This document shows, piece by piece, positions 17,726-25,935 of a DNA stretch of 64,000 nt. Positions within the stretch are counted from its first letter, which is position 1. Each line of letters starts with the position of its first letter. A program made the position numbers and the translations under genes. The notes below the pieces were generated by a model that saw only the letters and a program-made list of their open reading frames with translations, was not told the origin of the DNA and did not search any database. Source of the stretch: Rhizobium leguminosarum bv. trifolii WSM1325 (GTDB lineage Bacteria > Pseudomonadota > Alphaproteobacteria > Rhizobiales > Rhizobiaceae); assembly GCA_000023185.1 (NCBI GenBank), contig CP001622.1, positions 310,001 to 374,000 of the forward strand, given 5' to 3'.

Positions 17726-18103
17726 ATGACCACCCTATTTTATGTCGACGACAGCAAGGATGACCTCTTCTATCTCGACTATATGAGCAGAAAGCAGCAG
17801 ATAGACATCGATCTATTCTGTTTCTCCACAGCCGAGACCGCGCTTGAGGCGCTGGAGACGCGCGCGGCAGAAGGCAAGACCTCGCCCGATCTTCTGGTCG
17901 CCGATCTCTACATGCCGCTCGATAGCGGCATTGGCCTGATCACGCGGTTGCGCCTGGATGATCGTTTCAAGGCGATGCGACTTGCTATCTGCAGCGGATC
18001 GGATGCTGCCGAGGACCGCGCCCGCTCACTCGATGCCGGCGCCGATGTCTATCTGGAAAAGCCACTTGACCTTGCCAAGATCATTCTCAATCTTGAGATG
18101 TAG
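17726..18103 (+). CDS. Single-domain response regulator
   Basis: A 125-residue lone receiver with Asp8/9 (FYVDDSKDD), acceptor Asp60 (LLVADLYMPLDSG), Ser90 and Lys112 (LEKPLD). It is divergent from the PAS kinase operon across a 193-base gap and is monocistronic. It lacks an output domain, so it must act through protein contacts or phosphotransfer. The partner kinase is not proven, but the neighbouring operon is the obvious candidate. Confidence 0.82.
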   Translation: MTTLFYVDDSKDDLFYLDYMSRKQQIDIDLFCFSTAETALEALETRAAEGKTSPDLLVADLYMPLDSGIGLITRLRLDDRFKAMRLAICSGSDAAEDRARSLDAGADVYLEKPLDLAKIILNLEM

Positions 18104-18583
18104 AAAACGTCGAAAGCCGCAAGCCCTGTTTCCTCTCATTCGTCCAAGCCATCTGACAAACCGCAATTGACAAGGTCGAGGACGCATCACAAGATGCAAC
18201 CGAAGCGAAGAATATGGAACGCGAAATAAGCGCTGAGAGAACCGATCAACCCGCGTTCGCCGCCACGAACATCAGCCAACCCCTTAGCTGAATGGGTCTA
18301 TCGGCTCTCTCGCGCTTACGTCTGGCACTGCCTTCTCGCATTCATGGATGTTGAATGCAGGAAGAATACGATACCCAGGTAAGAACTACTGCCCCTCAGT
18401 AAAATCTGCCCGTGCATCACCTGTCGTTGAGATAATTGATGATTTCCGCCTTACATATCGAAAGTCCCCGTTTTCGATTTCTCTCATCAACCGTCTCGCA
18501 ATTTTTGTAGCTCTTCGCGTTTAAGACGTATATCCCAAGATTTCGGGATTAGAGGCATTGGCGGGAGGAGAGGAAGAGTGGGA
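18104..18583. other. Intergenic stretch without a recognisable gene
   Basis: About 480 bases between a receiver gene and the LuxR-type gene. No open frame with a ribosome-binding site stands out. A small hairpin GCATC-acaa-GATGC is at 18184-18197. The AT-richer end near 18420-18500 probably carries the promoter of the LuxR-type gene. Confidence 0.4.
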
Positions 18584-19288
18584 ATGAACAATGCCCCGGC
18601 AATTCCCTTTCATGCCGGACCGGAGCTGAGCCGGGCGATCAACCGCACCGATTTTTTCCGTCTGCTGAAATCGGCGGCGCAGCATTACAACTTCGACAAT
18701 TTTGCGCTGGCCCGCATTTCCGAGGCTTCGGCCCCTTTCGGTGAACGTGATGTCGTCATCACCAATGTCGCCGAGCGGCGTGTCGGCCTTTTCATCACGA
18801 CGTTGAAGGAAGCGCTGGGCACCGTCCGGGCAAAGACCGCCCAGTTCCTGGCAACGCCGGTCCATGGCAGGAGCGCACAGCCGGAAGTTTATCCGTCCGA
18901 TCTGGTTTTCAACGAATTCCTGAGCGGCGTCTTTCTCTTCATCCCGCTGTTTACGCCGGAAGGGCGGCGATATTGCCTCGTGCTCAGCGGCGAGCGTCAG
19001 GAGCCGGATCAGAGTGAGATCGCCGACATACTTCTCGACGCCATGCGCATTTTCGACAAGCTCTACGAGGAAATCCTGACGCCGGAAATGTCCGGACGGC
19101 TGACCCAGCGCGAATCGGAAATCGTCAAATGGACGAGCGAAGGTAAGACGTCGGCGGAAATCGCCATCATTCTCGGTCTCTCCGAACATACGGTCAATTC
19201 GCACATCACCGCGGCCGCGCGCAAACTCGACGCTGTCAACCGCGTTCATATGGTGGCGATCGCCTTGAGGAATGGTTTGGTTTCGTGA
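18584..19288 (+). CDS. LuxR-type (GerE HTH) transcriptional regulator
   Basis: A 234-residue regulator. The C-terminal GerE helix-turn-helix is clear (LTQRESEIVKWTSEGKTSAE, ILGLSEHTVNSHITAAARK). The N-terminal domain is shaped like an autoinducer-binding domain but contains none of the tryptophans that line the acyl-homoserine-lactone pocket, so it is probably not a quorum sensor. The HTH is close in style to VisN/VisR further downstream. ATG 18584 is chosen; a GTG at 18578 is a valid alternative and both share a GGAGGAG-type ribosome-binding site. It may be the DNA-binding output for the surrounding phospho-signalling genes. Confidence 0.8.
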   Translation: MNNAPAIPFHAGPELSRAINRTDFFRLLKSAAQHYNFDNFALARISEASAPFGERDVVITNVAERRVGLFITTLKEALGTVRAKTAQFLATPVHGRSAQPEVYPSDLVFNEFLSGVFLFIPLFTPEGRRYCLVLSGERQEPDQSEIADILLDAMRIFDKLYEEILTPEMSGRLTQRESEIVKWTSEGKTSAEIAIILGLSEHTVNSHITAAARKLDAVNRVHMVAIALRNGLVS

Positions 19289-19318
19289 AGTTGGTTTCGG
19301 GATTGGGGAAATGAGACG

Positions 19319-19756
19319 ATGATCACCGAAACGGGCCGGAGGAACGCCGTAAAGGTTCTCTTTGTCGACGACGAATTTATCGAATTCCGCGCGCTCAAGA
19401 AGAAGATCGCCGATCTCTCCGAGCCGGCAGTCGAGGTTGAATATTCGCCATCGATCGGTGACGCGCTGGAAAAGATCCGCTTGGCGCGCTTCGATCTCAT
19501 CCTGCTCGACAATCGCCTTCTGCCCAATGCCGATTTCCGCGAGACGGTGCCGGAGCTGCGTGGCATCGGCTACACCGGCCCGATCGGCGTCGTCTCGACC
19601 GATATATCGGGCGGCTATTTCCAGGAATTCCCGGATTACGGCGTCGATTTCCGCATCGGCAAGGACGAAATCGATGCCCAGACGCTACAGCACATCATCC
19701 GCGAATATGTGACCTATGACGTCCCGGATTTCTGGAAGGACGATTATAGTATCTAA
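19319..19756 (+). CDS. Single-domain response regulator
   Basis: A 145-residue receiver with Asp17/18 (LFVDDEF), acceptor Asp64 (LILLDNRLLPN), Ser93/Thr94 and a Lys115 (RIGKDEID) in place of the usual Lys-Pro. The missing cis-proline and the DNRLLPN loop make it an atypical receiver. It follows the LuxR-type gene by 30 bases on the same strand, and its stop is three bases from the end of the convergent soluble kinase gene. It may be a partner of either neighbour. Confidence 0.78.
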   Translation: MITETGRRNAVKVLFVDDEFIEFRALKKKIADLSEPAVEVEYSPSIGDALEKIRLARFDLILLDNRLLPNADFRETVPELRGIGYTGPIGVVSTDISGGYFQEFPDYGVDFRIGKDEIDAQTLQHIIREYVTYDVPDFWKDDYSI

Positions 19757-19759
19757 CCA

Positions 19760-20476
19760 TCAAGCGATGGGAAGGCGGATGATGAAGCGACTGCCGCTTT
19801 CATCCGAACGTTCGAGGCTGATATCGCCGCCAAGCGCCGCCAGAAACTCACGCGCCGTGGTCAATCCGAGACCGGCGCCCGGGACCGCTCCCGCCTTCGG
19901 CAATTTCCAGAACGGCTCGAATATCCGCTCTCGATAAGCCGGATCGATGCCTGTCCCATTGTCGGAAATCCGGATGAACCAGTCCGTCCGCTCGCGCTCC
20001 GCGGCAATGGCCACATGCGGCGGCGCTTCCCCGCGGTAGGTGAGGGCATTGGTCAAAAGGTGCCGCAGCACCAGACCGAGGAGGGCAGGGTCGGTACGGA
20101 TCGAGGGCAGGCCGTCGCTTTCAAGCGTCGCTGCGCCGACCGCCGTCTCGTCGGTCAGTTCGCCCCAGACATTTTCGGCGAGCGCCTGCAGATCGACCTC
20201 TTCAGGCGTCACCTGAGGTGTGCCAGCGGCAAGGCTCATCAATGCCTTGGTGAGGCGCTGCGCCGTCTGCGCCTTTTCCATGATCATCCGGAGGCTCTGA
20301 AGCTGTTCGCCGTCGAGCGTCTCCTCGAGATCGTCGAGCAGCAGCTCGGCATACATGGCGATATGGCGGAGCGGTGATTGCAGGTCGTGCGAGGCAGTCG
20401 CGAGAAAACGCTTGATGCGCTCCTCGCTGTCTCCGGCAACGGTGGTTTCCGGCGGTCTTGTCGGGTTGGATGACAT
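19760..20476 (-). CDS. Soluble sensor histidine kinase
   Basis: A 238-residue minimal kinase: HisKA with His30 (FLATASHDLQSPLRH) followed by a HATPase_c domain (LRHLLTNALTYRG, ISDNGTGIDPAY, GAGLGLTTAREFL). It has no membrane segment and no sensor domain, so it must be controlled by a partner protein. It is convergent with the atypical receiver gene. An A-type repeat lies directly upstream of its start. Confidence 0.85.
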   Translation of the reverse strand: MSSNPTRPPETTVAGDSEERIKRFLATASHDLQSPLRHIAMYAELLLDDLEETLDGEQLQSLRMIMEKAQTAQRLTKALMSLAAGTPQVTPEEVDLQALAENVWGELTDETAVGAATLESDGLPSIRTDPALLGLVLRHLLTNALTYRGEAPPHVAIAAERERTDWFIRISDNGTGIDPAYRERIFEPFWKLPKAGAVPGAGLGLTTAREFLAALGGDISLERSDESGSRFIIRLPIA

Positions 20477-20496
20477 CTGGCGGCTTCCCCGATCTC

Positions 20497-20567
20497 AATT
20501 ACAGCGCGCGCGTCCTTTCAGACGTACGAAGGACGCTGTAACACCTTGAATTGGCACATAATGCAGT
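20497..20567 (-). repeat. A-type palindromic repeat
   Basis: Reverse-oriented copy: read on the minus strand it runs TGCATTATG..., CAATTCAAGGTGTTACAGCG, then an inner hairpin and CGCTGTAA. It lies between the soluble kinase gene and the end of secDF. Confidence 0.75.
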
Positions 20568-20583
20568 AGCCGACAATAGAAAG

Positions 20584-20611
20584 AGGGCGCCAGCTGTGCA
20601 ACCGGCGCCCT
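20584..20611 (-). terminator. Probable terminator of secDF
   Basis: Inverted repeat AGGGCGCC / GGCGCCCT with a 12-base loop sits 24 bases past the secDF stop. A short T-rich stretch follows on the minus strand (CTTTCTATT). Confidence 0.55.
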
Positions 20612-20634
20612 ATCAAGGATGCGTCAACGGGATT

Positions 20635-23181
20635 TTAGCTCGCGGACTTGCGCGGACGACCCTGTTCCGGCGGAATGATCTCGACTGCCGCATCGGTTGC
20701 CGATGCCTTGGCATGGCGGCGGCGCCAGTCGCCAAGGAAGAGCAGGATCGGTGCCGCGATGAAGATCGAAGAGGCGCCGGCCACGAGAATGCCGAAGACC
20801 ATCGGGATCGCGAAGCTCGACACCGCACTACCGCCCCAGATCGCCATCGGCACCAGCGCGAGGAAGGCCGTCGCATTGGTGTAAAGGCTTCGCGCCAGGG
20901 TCTCGTTGATCGACTTGTCGATAATCTCGCGCAGCGGCATCGACTTGTAGAGCCGCATGTTTTCGCGCATGCGGTCATAGACGACGACCTTGTCGTTCAC
21001 CGAATAACCTACAAGCGTCAGAATGGCGGCGATGGCCGTCAGATTGAAGTCGAGACCGGTGATCGCGAAGAAGCCGATCGCCTTTGTGACGTCGAGCACC
21101 AACGTGACGATGGCGCCGACGGCAAACGGCCATTCGAACCGCACCCAGATGTAGATGAGCATCGCGAAGCTCGCGATCACCACCGACAGGATACCGGCCC
21201 AGGCAAGCTCGCCGCTGACCTTCGGGCCGATGACGTCGGTGCCTTCGATGGTGGCGGTTGGATCGATCTTGGTGACTTCTGCCTTCAGCTTGGTCACCGC
21301 TGCCGTCTGTGCCTCTTCGCCGCCTTCCTGCCGTTGAGCGCGAACGAGAATGCTGTTCTTGTCGCCGAAGGACTGCAGCGAGATTTCGCCGAGACCAAGC
21401 GTGTTCAGGCCTTCACGGAACGTCCCGAGGTCGGCCGGGCCGGTGGTCTTGACGGCCATCTGGATGCCGCCGCGGAAATCGACGCCGTAGTTGAGGCCCG
21501 GATGAATGAAGAGCACGATGGAGGCGATCGAAAGCAGCGCTGAAACGGTGATGCCGAAGAAGCGCGCCTTCATGAACTGGATGTGCTTGTCATAGGGGCT
21601 GAACGGGATCAGCGGCCGGATGTTCAGCACCTTGAGCTTGCTGCGGCGGGTGATCTCGATCATCGCCACACGCACGAAGGCGACCGATGTGAACATCGAG
21701 ATGATCAGACCGAGCGCCATGGTCACGGCAAAGCCGCGAACCGGTCCGGAGCCGAAAAAGAACAGGATGGCCGCAGCGATCAGGGCCGTCATGTTGCCGT
21801 CGATAATGGTCGAATAGGCACGGCGGAAACCGGTATCGATGGCGGCGAAGGCGCTCTTGCCCTTGCGCGTTTCTTCGCGGATGCGCTCGTTGATGAGAAC
21901 GTTGGCGTCGACCGCAAGGCCGATGCCGAGAACGACACCGGCAATGCCCGGCAGCGTCAGCGTCGCACCAACCAGCGTTAGCGCCGAGAAGGTCAGGATC
22001 GTGTGGATCAACAGCGCGATATTCGCCAGGAAGCCCCAGGTGCCATAGAGTACGAAGATGAAGACGGCGACGAGCACAAAGCCGACGATGCCGGAATAAA
22101 TGCCCATCTTGATGGCGTCGGCTCCGAGGTCGGCACCGACGGTGCGCTCTTCGATGACCGTCAGCTTGGCGGGCAGGGCGCCAGCGCGCAGCATGGCGGC
22201 CAGCGTCGTGGCGCTATCGGCCGAGAAACTGCCGGAGATCTGACCGGAACCGCCGGTAATCGGCTCGCGGATAACAGGCGCGCTCAGCACCTTGTCGTCG
22301 AGGACGATGGCGAAGGGATTGCCGACGTTCTGGCGGGTGATCTCGGCAAAGCGGCTGGCGCCGGCGCTGTCGAATCTGAAGCTGACGATCGGCTCATGCG
22401 TGTTCGGGTCGAAGCTGACGCGGGCATCCGAAAGGCGGTCGCCGGAGATTTCGACGCGGTCGAGGACCGGAAAGGACCGGCCTTCGTCGTCCTTCAGCAT
22501 GGTCACGCCGGGTCCGGGCGCATTGTTCGGCGACAGCATGTGGAACGACATTTTGGCGGTGGAGCCGAGAAGTTCGCGCAGGCGTGACGGATCCTGCGCG
22601 CCCGGAAGCTGGACGAGCACGCGGTTGGCGCCGATGCGCTGGATGGTCGGCTCGGAGACGCCGACCTGGTCGACGCGCTGGCGGATGACTTCGAGGCTCT
22701 GCTGGACGGCATTGTCGACATTGGCGGAGATGCCGGCCGGCGAGAAGCCGACGGTGATGGTGGCGCCGTTCGCAGTGACGGCCAGATCGGCCTGGCCGGC
22801 GCTGAGGCCGGTGCTGATCGGGTTGGCAAGCGTCTTGAGTTCGGTGACGGCAGCATCGCTCTGCGCGGCATCGGCAAGCGTCACGACGATCTGGTTCTGG
22901 CTGCGGACCACGGCCTTCGGCTGAATGCCCTTTTCGCGCAGCACACGGCGCGCGTCCTGAAGCAGCGATTGCAGCCGCTCCTTGGTCAGGTCGGCTTCGT
23001 CGACTTCCAGAACGAGGTGCGAACCGCCGCGAAGGTCGAGGCCGAGCGACACCTGCTCATGCGGCAGCCAGGCCGGCACGCGCTGGAGGACGGATTGCGG
23101 CAGGACGTTCGGCAGGGCGATCAATAGGCCGAGTAGGATGATCACCGAATAGGTGATCACCAGCCATCGTGAAGTACGCAT
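20635..23181 (-). CDS. secDF: Protein translocase SecDF (fused SecD and SecF)
   Basis: An 848-residue fusion of SecD and SecF, the proton-driven accessory of the SecYEG channel that pulls exported proteins into the periplasm. SecD begins with one TM helix and VSLGLDLRGGSHLVLEVD, has a large periplasmic region, then five helices (GIAGVVLGIGLAVDANVLIN). SecF follows with LNYGVDFRGGIQMAV and TLVGYSVNDKVVVYDRMREN. Both Asp-containing DANVLINER and NDKVVVYDR motifs for proton conduction are present. An AAGGAA ribosome-binding site precedes the ATG. A fused form is common in rhizobia. The C-terminal tail is basic and short. Confidence 0.95.
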   Translation of the reverse strand: MRTSRWLVITYSVIILLGLLIALPNVLPQSVLQRVPAWLPHEQVSLGLDLRGGSHLVLEVDEADLTKERLQSLLQDARRVLREKGIQPKAVVRSQNQIVVTLADAAQSDAAVTELKTLANPISTGLSAGQADLAVTANGATITVGFSPAGISANVDNAVQQSLEVIRQRVDQVGVSEPTIQRIGANRVLVQLPGAQDPSRLRELLGSTAKMSFHMLSPNNAPGPGVTMLKDDEGRSFPVLDRVEISGDRLSDARVSFDPNTHEPIVSFRFDSAGASRFAEITRQNVGNPFAIVLDDKVLSAPVIREPITGGSGQISGSFSADSATTLAAMLRAGALPAKLTVIEERTVGADLGADAIKMGIYSGIVGFVLVAVFIFVLYGTWGFLANIALLIHTILTFSALTLVGATLTLPGIAGVVLGIGLAVDANVLINERIREETRKGKSAFAAIDTGFRRAYSTIIDGNMTALIAAAILFFFGSGPVRGFAVTMALGLIISMFTSVAFVRVAMIEITRRSKLKVLNIRPLIPFSPYDKHIQFMKARFFGITVSALLSIASIVLFIHPGLNYGVDFRGGIQMAVKTTGPADLGTFREGLNTLGLGEISLQSFGDKNSILVRAQRQEGGEEAQTAAVTKLKAEVTKIDPTATIEGTDVIGPKVSGELAWAGILSVVIASFAMLIYIWVRFEWPFAVGAIVTLVLDVTKAIGFFAITGLDFNLTAIAAILTLVGYSVNDKVVVYDRMRENMRLYKSMPLREIIDKSINETLARSLYTNATAFLALVPMAIWGGSAVSSFAIPMVFGILVAGASSIFIAAPILLFLGDWRRRHAKASATDAAVEIIPPEQGRPRKSAS

Positions 23182-23264
23182 GTTGTATTCCTTGATATCG
23201 AGGGCCGGCGCTCGGGCGCTGGCGGCATGTCGTCAATGGTCGGAAGCGCCGATCGGCGCGAGCG

Positions 23265-23645
23265 TCAGGCAGCGACCGGCGGTGCGCGCGGCTGATGGGT
23301 CCTGGAGACTGCGGCGTGAAGCGAAGCTTCAAATGCCGGAAAAGCCGCTGATATATTCCAGCCGGCGAAGTTAAGGGTCGGAGCGGCGGCAAGGGCAGGC
23401 GATCCGCCGTCATGTGCCGTCTGCTTCGGCACAAGCTTGCGCTCCGTGGCAAGCAGCCCACGCACGGTATCGCGCGCAGTCAGCTGCGGCGGCTGAGGAT
23501 CTCGACCGGAAGAGGAAAGCGTATTGGCGGCCGCCGCCGGCGAGATCACCAGATTGCCGCCGAAAAGCAGGCCAAGATAGGCAAGGACGGCGACGAGGAC
23601 GGAAGCGGCGATACGGCTCGTCAGACGGTGCTGTTCCAGCTCCAT
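23265..23645 (-). CDS. Small membrane-anchored/exported hypothetical protein
   Basis: A 126-residue protein starting MELEQHRLTSRIAASVLVAV with one hydrophobic helix (about residues 10-33) that could be an uncleaved signal anchor, followed by a Pro/Ala-rich region. I recognise no domain. The ATG at 23645 has GGAG four bases upstream. It lies between the antiporter gene and secDF on the same strand, 83 bases from secDF. Function unknown; it might be transcribed with secDF. Confidence 0.5.
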   Translation of the reverse strand: MELEQHRLTSRIAASVLVAVLAYLGLLFGGNLVISPAAAANTLSSSGRDPQPPQLTARDTVRGLLATERKLVPKQTAHDGGSPALAAAPTLNFAGWNISAAFPAFEASLHAAVSRTHQPRAPPVAA

Positions 23646-23699
23646 CTTCTCCGTCCCGGCGATGTCACTCCCGTATCGGCTCAAAAGCGCGCCAATCTC

Positions 23700-25520
23700 T
23701 CATTCTCTTTCCGGCGGAGGGTCATCCGTCGGGGCAATTGTATCAGGCCCATGGCTGTCTTCATAGGGCACACTCTCATGATGCACTTGGGCGAGCCGGT
23801 CAACCATGCCAAGCGCAATTTCACGCTCGCCCATGATGACGGTGTCGGCGCCATATTGCTTCAGCTCATCGACTTCGGCGTCGGAATGGGCTCGGGCGAC
23901 GATGAGGATCGATGGATTGACGCTGCGTGCCTGCTCGGCGATGCGGCAGGCCTCGAAGGCGTTGGGGATGGCGATCGCAATGCTGCGGGCGCCGGAAAGA
24001 TTGGCTAGGTCGAGCGTTTCCCGCATCACCGCATTGCCCGCCAGAGTTTCGATGCCCTGCGCCTTCAGCTCGCCGATGCGCTTGTCAGAATCCTCGATGA
24101 CCAGAAAAGGTGTGGCTGACGACTTGAGATTCTGTCCGACGATGCTGCCAACCCGCCCGTAGCCGACGAGAATGGCGTGGCCGCGGAGAGCGGTCGGGTG
24201 CACCTCGTCATCTTCGGGCGGTATCTCCTCCGGCGCTGCTATTGCATCTGCAGCGGGAGCAGGGTCTGCCGCGACGTCTTCGCGCTTTGCACCATCCAGC
24301 AGCGGCCGCATGCGGTCGCAGAGGAAGAACAGTAGCGGATTGAGGATGATCGAGATGATGGCGCCGGCAAGGATCAGATCGCGGCCTTCCTCCGGCAGCA
24401 GCCCCAGTTCGACGCCGAGGGCGGCGAGGATGAAGGAGAATTCGCCGATCTGGCCGAGGCTGGCCGAAATCGTCAGCGCCGTACTGAGCGGCTTCTTGAA
24501 GGCGAGCACGATCAGGAGCGCGGCGACGGACTTGCCGATGACGATGATGAAGATGGTGGCGAGGATCGGCAGCGGCTTGTCGATCAGGATGTTCGGATCG
24601 AACAGCATGCCGACCGAGACGAAGAACAGCACGGCGAAGGCGTCGCGCAGCGGCAGGCTTTCCTGTGCGGCGCGATGGCTGAGCTCGCTTTCGGCAAGCA
24701 CCATGCCGGCAAAGAAGGCGCCGAGCGCCAGCGACACGCCGAAGAGCTTCGCCGCTCCGAAAGCGACACCGAGCGCGATCGCCAGCACGCCGAGCCGGAA
24801 AAGCTCGCGCGAACCGGTATGGGCGATGCGATGCATCGTCCAGGGAATGAGCTTGCGGCCGAAGACCAGCATCAGCGCCACGAACAGCGCCACCTTCACC
24901 AGCGTCATGGCGATCATGCCGCCGATGCCGAGATCGAGGCCGAACAGGCGGCTGAGCGCGGCTGAGAGCGGCTCGACGGGAGCGTGCCCCTCACCGCCGA
25001 TGCTGGCTGCGGCCGGGATCAGCACCAGCGCCAGCACCATGGCGAGATCCTCGACGATCAGCCAGCCGACGGCGATCCTGCCGCGCTCGGTCTCGACCAG
25101 GCGCCGCTCCTGCAGCGCCTTCAAGAGCACGACGGTGGAGGCGACCGAAAGCGCCAGGCCGAAAACCAGGCTGCCGCCGGTCGGCCAGCCCATGAAGGCG
25201 CCGAGCCCCCAGCCGAGCAATGTCGCAAAAGCGATCTGCACGATCGCGCCGGGCACGGCGATGCCGCGCACCGACAGCAGGTCTTTCAGGGAAAAATGCA
25301 GCCCGACGCCGAACATCAGCAGGATGACGCCGATTTCGGCCAGCTCCGGCGCAAGGTTCTGATCTGCCACATAACCTGGCGTATGTGGCCCGACGAGCAC
25401 GCCGGCGATCAGATAACCGACGAGCGGCGGCATCCGCAGCCGATGGGCGAAGGCGCCGAAGATGAAAGCCAGCACGAGGCCGCCGACGATTGTCGAAATC
25501 AAGGGCGTATCGTGTGGCAT
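23700..25520 (-). CDS. CPA2-family cation:proton antiporter with TrkA-N domain (KefB/YbaL-like)
   Basis: A 606-residue protein. Residues 1-~390 are 12-13 hydrophobic helices of the Na+/H+ exchanger fold (MPPLVGYLIAGVLVGPHTPG, GLALSVASTVVLLKALQERR). A cytosolic TrkA-N/RCK nucleotide-binding domain follows from about residue 445 (GHAILVGYGRVGSIVGQNLK). An acidic Pro/Ala/Glu-rich linker joins them. Such proteins exchange K+ or Na+ for protons under control of bound nucleotide or glutathione adducts; YbaL/RosB types are the nearest in layout. A GGGAG ribosome-binding site precedes the ATG. A small HTH gene diverges from it. Confidence 0.9.
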   Translation of the reverse strand: MPHDTPLISTIVGGLVLAFIFGAFAHRLRMPPLVGYLIAGVLVGPHTPGYVADQNLAPELAEIGVILLMFGVGLHFSLKDLLSVRGIAVPGAIVQIAFATLLGWGLGAFMGWPTGGSLVFGLALSVASTVVLLKALQERRLVETERGRIAVGWLIVEDLAMVLALVLIPAAASIGGEGHAPVEPLSAALSRLFGLDLGIGGMIAMTLVKVALFVALMLVFGRKLIPWTMHRIAHTGSRELFRLGVLAIALGVAFGAAKLFGVSLALGAFFAGMVLAESELSHRAAQESLPLRDAFAVLFFVSVGMLFDPNILIDKPLPILATIFIIVIGKSVAALLIVLAFKKPLSTALTISASLGQIGEFSFILAALGVELGLLPEEGRDLILAGAIISIILNPLLFFLCDRMRPLLDGAKREDVAADPAPAADAIAAPEEIPPEDDEVHPTALRGHAILVGYGRVGSIVGQNLKSSATPFLVIEDSDKRIGELKAQGIETLAGNAVMRETLDLANLSGARSIAIAIPNAFEACRIAEQARSVNPSILIVARAHSDAEVDELKQYGADTVIMGEREIALGMVDRLAQVHHESVPYEDSHGPDTIAPTDDPPPERE

Positions 25521-25565
25521 TGTTGTCTCCCGATCTGGAAATCCCGATTGTAATATGACATATAT

Positions 25566-25579
25566 GGTCTATATCGACC
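25566..25579. promoter_or_regulatory. Candidate operator between antiporter and HTH genes
   Basis: GGTC-TATATC-GACC is a short dyad within an AT-rich divergent promoter region, with TATATGGTC on one side and GACCAATAT on the other as an imperfect extension. It is placed where the divergently encoded HTH protein could repress both genes. Speculative. Confidence 0.35.
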
Positions 25580-25599
25580 AATATGGGCAACTTGAAATC

Positions 25600-25854
25600 A
25601 TGGGTCAAGGCGCAAGAGAAACAATTCTCACTCCCGCTCTCTGCCGCGCGGCGCGCGGCCTGCTCGACTGGACTCAAACCGATCTTGCCGACAGGGCTGC
25701 CGTCTCGCGCAGCACCATCCGCGACTATGAGGGCCGGCACCACGACATCCACCGCGCGACGGAAGCGCAACTGCGCCTCGCCTTCGAGGAAGGCGGCGTC
25801 AAATTCGTGGAGATCCAAGGGGCAGGCACCGGCGTTTACCTGCCGACTGCATAA
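25600..25854 (+). CDS. Small XRE-type helix-turn-helix regulator
   Basis: An 84-residue protein whose core ALCRAARGLLDWTQTDLADR followed by AAVSRSTIRDYEGR is a Cro/CI-type HTH. The remainder (EAQLRLAFEEGGVKFVEIQG) is the short strand-helix tail seen in many stand-alone rhizobial XRE proteins. Start at ATG 25600 gives the compact family length; in-frame ATGs at 25555 and 25564 are possible. It diverges from the antiporter gene across about 80 bases and may autoregulate and control that gene. Confidence 0.72.
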   Translation: MGQGARETILTPALCRAARGLLDWTQTDLADRAAVSRSTIRDYEGRHHDIHRATEAQLRLAFEEGGVKFVEIQGAGTGVYLPTA

Positions 25855-25917
25855 AATGATGCAGCAATTCAAAGTGTTACTGCGTTGCGCCTCTGAAAAG
25901 AGGCTTGGTGCTGTCAT
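25855..25917 (+). repeat. A-type palindromic repeat, diverged
   Basis: Contains ATGCAGCAATTCAAAGTGTT and then the inner hairpin GCCTCT-gaaa-AGAGGC with altered arms compared with other copies (GCGTCT-gaaa-AGACGC). The arms changed together, so the hairpin is kept. It starts at the stop codon of the HTH gene. Confidence 0.7.
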
Positions 25918-25935
25918 CGGGCAGACTGAACACGC

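Noticed and set aside
18584..19288. LuxR-type protein as an acyl-homoserine-lactone receptor
   Set aside because: The sensor domain has no tryptophan and lacks the conserved pocket residues; no luxI-type gene is near.
24172..25362. A 396-codon plus-strand frame over the antiporter gene
   Set aside because: Ser/Arg/Pro-rich antisense shadow; the minus strand encodes a complete antiporter.
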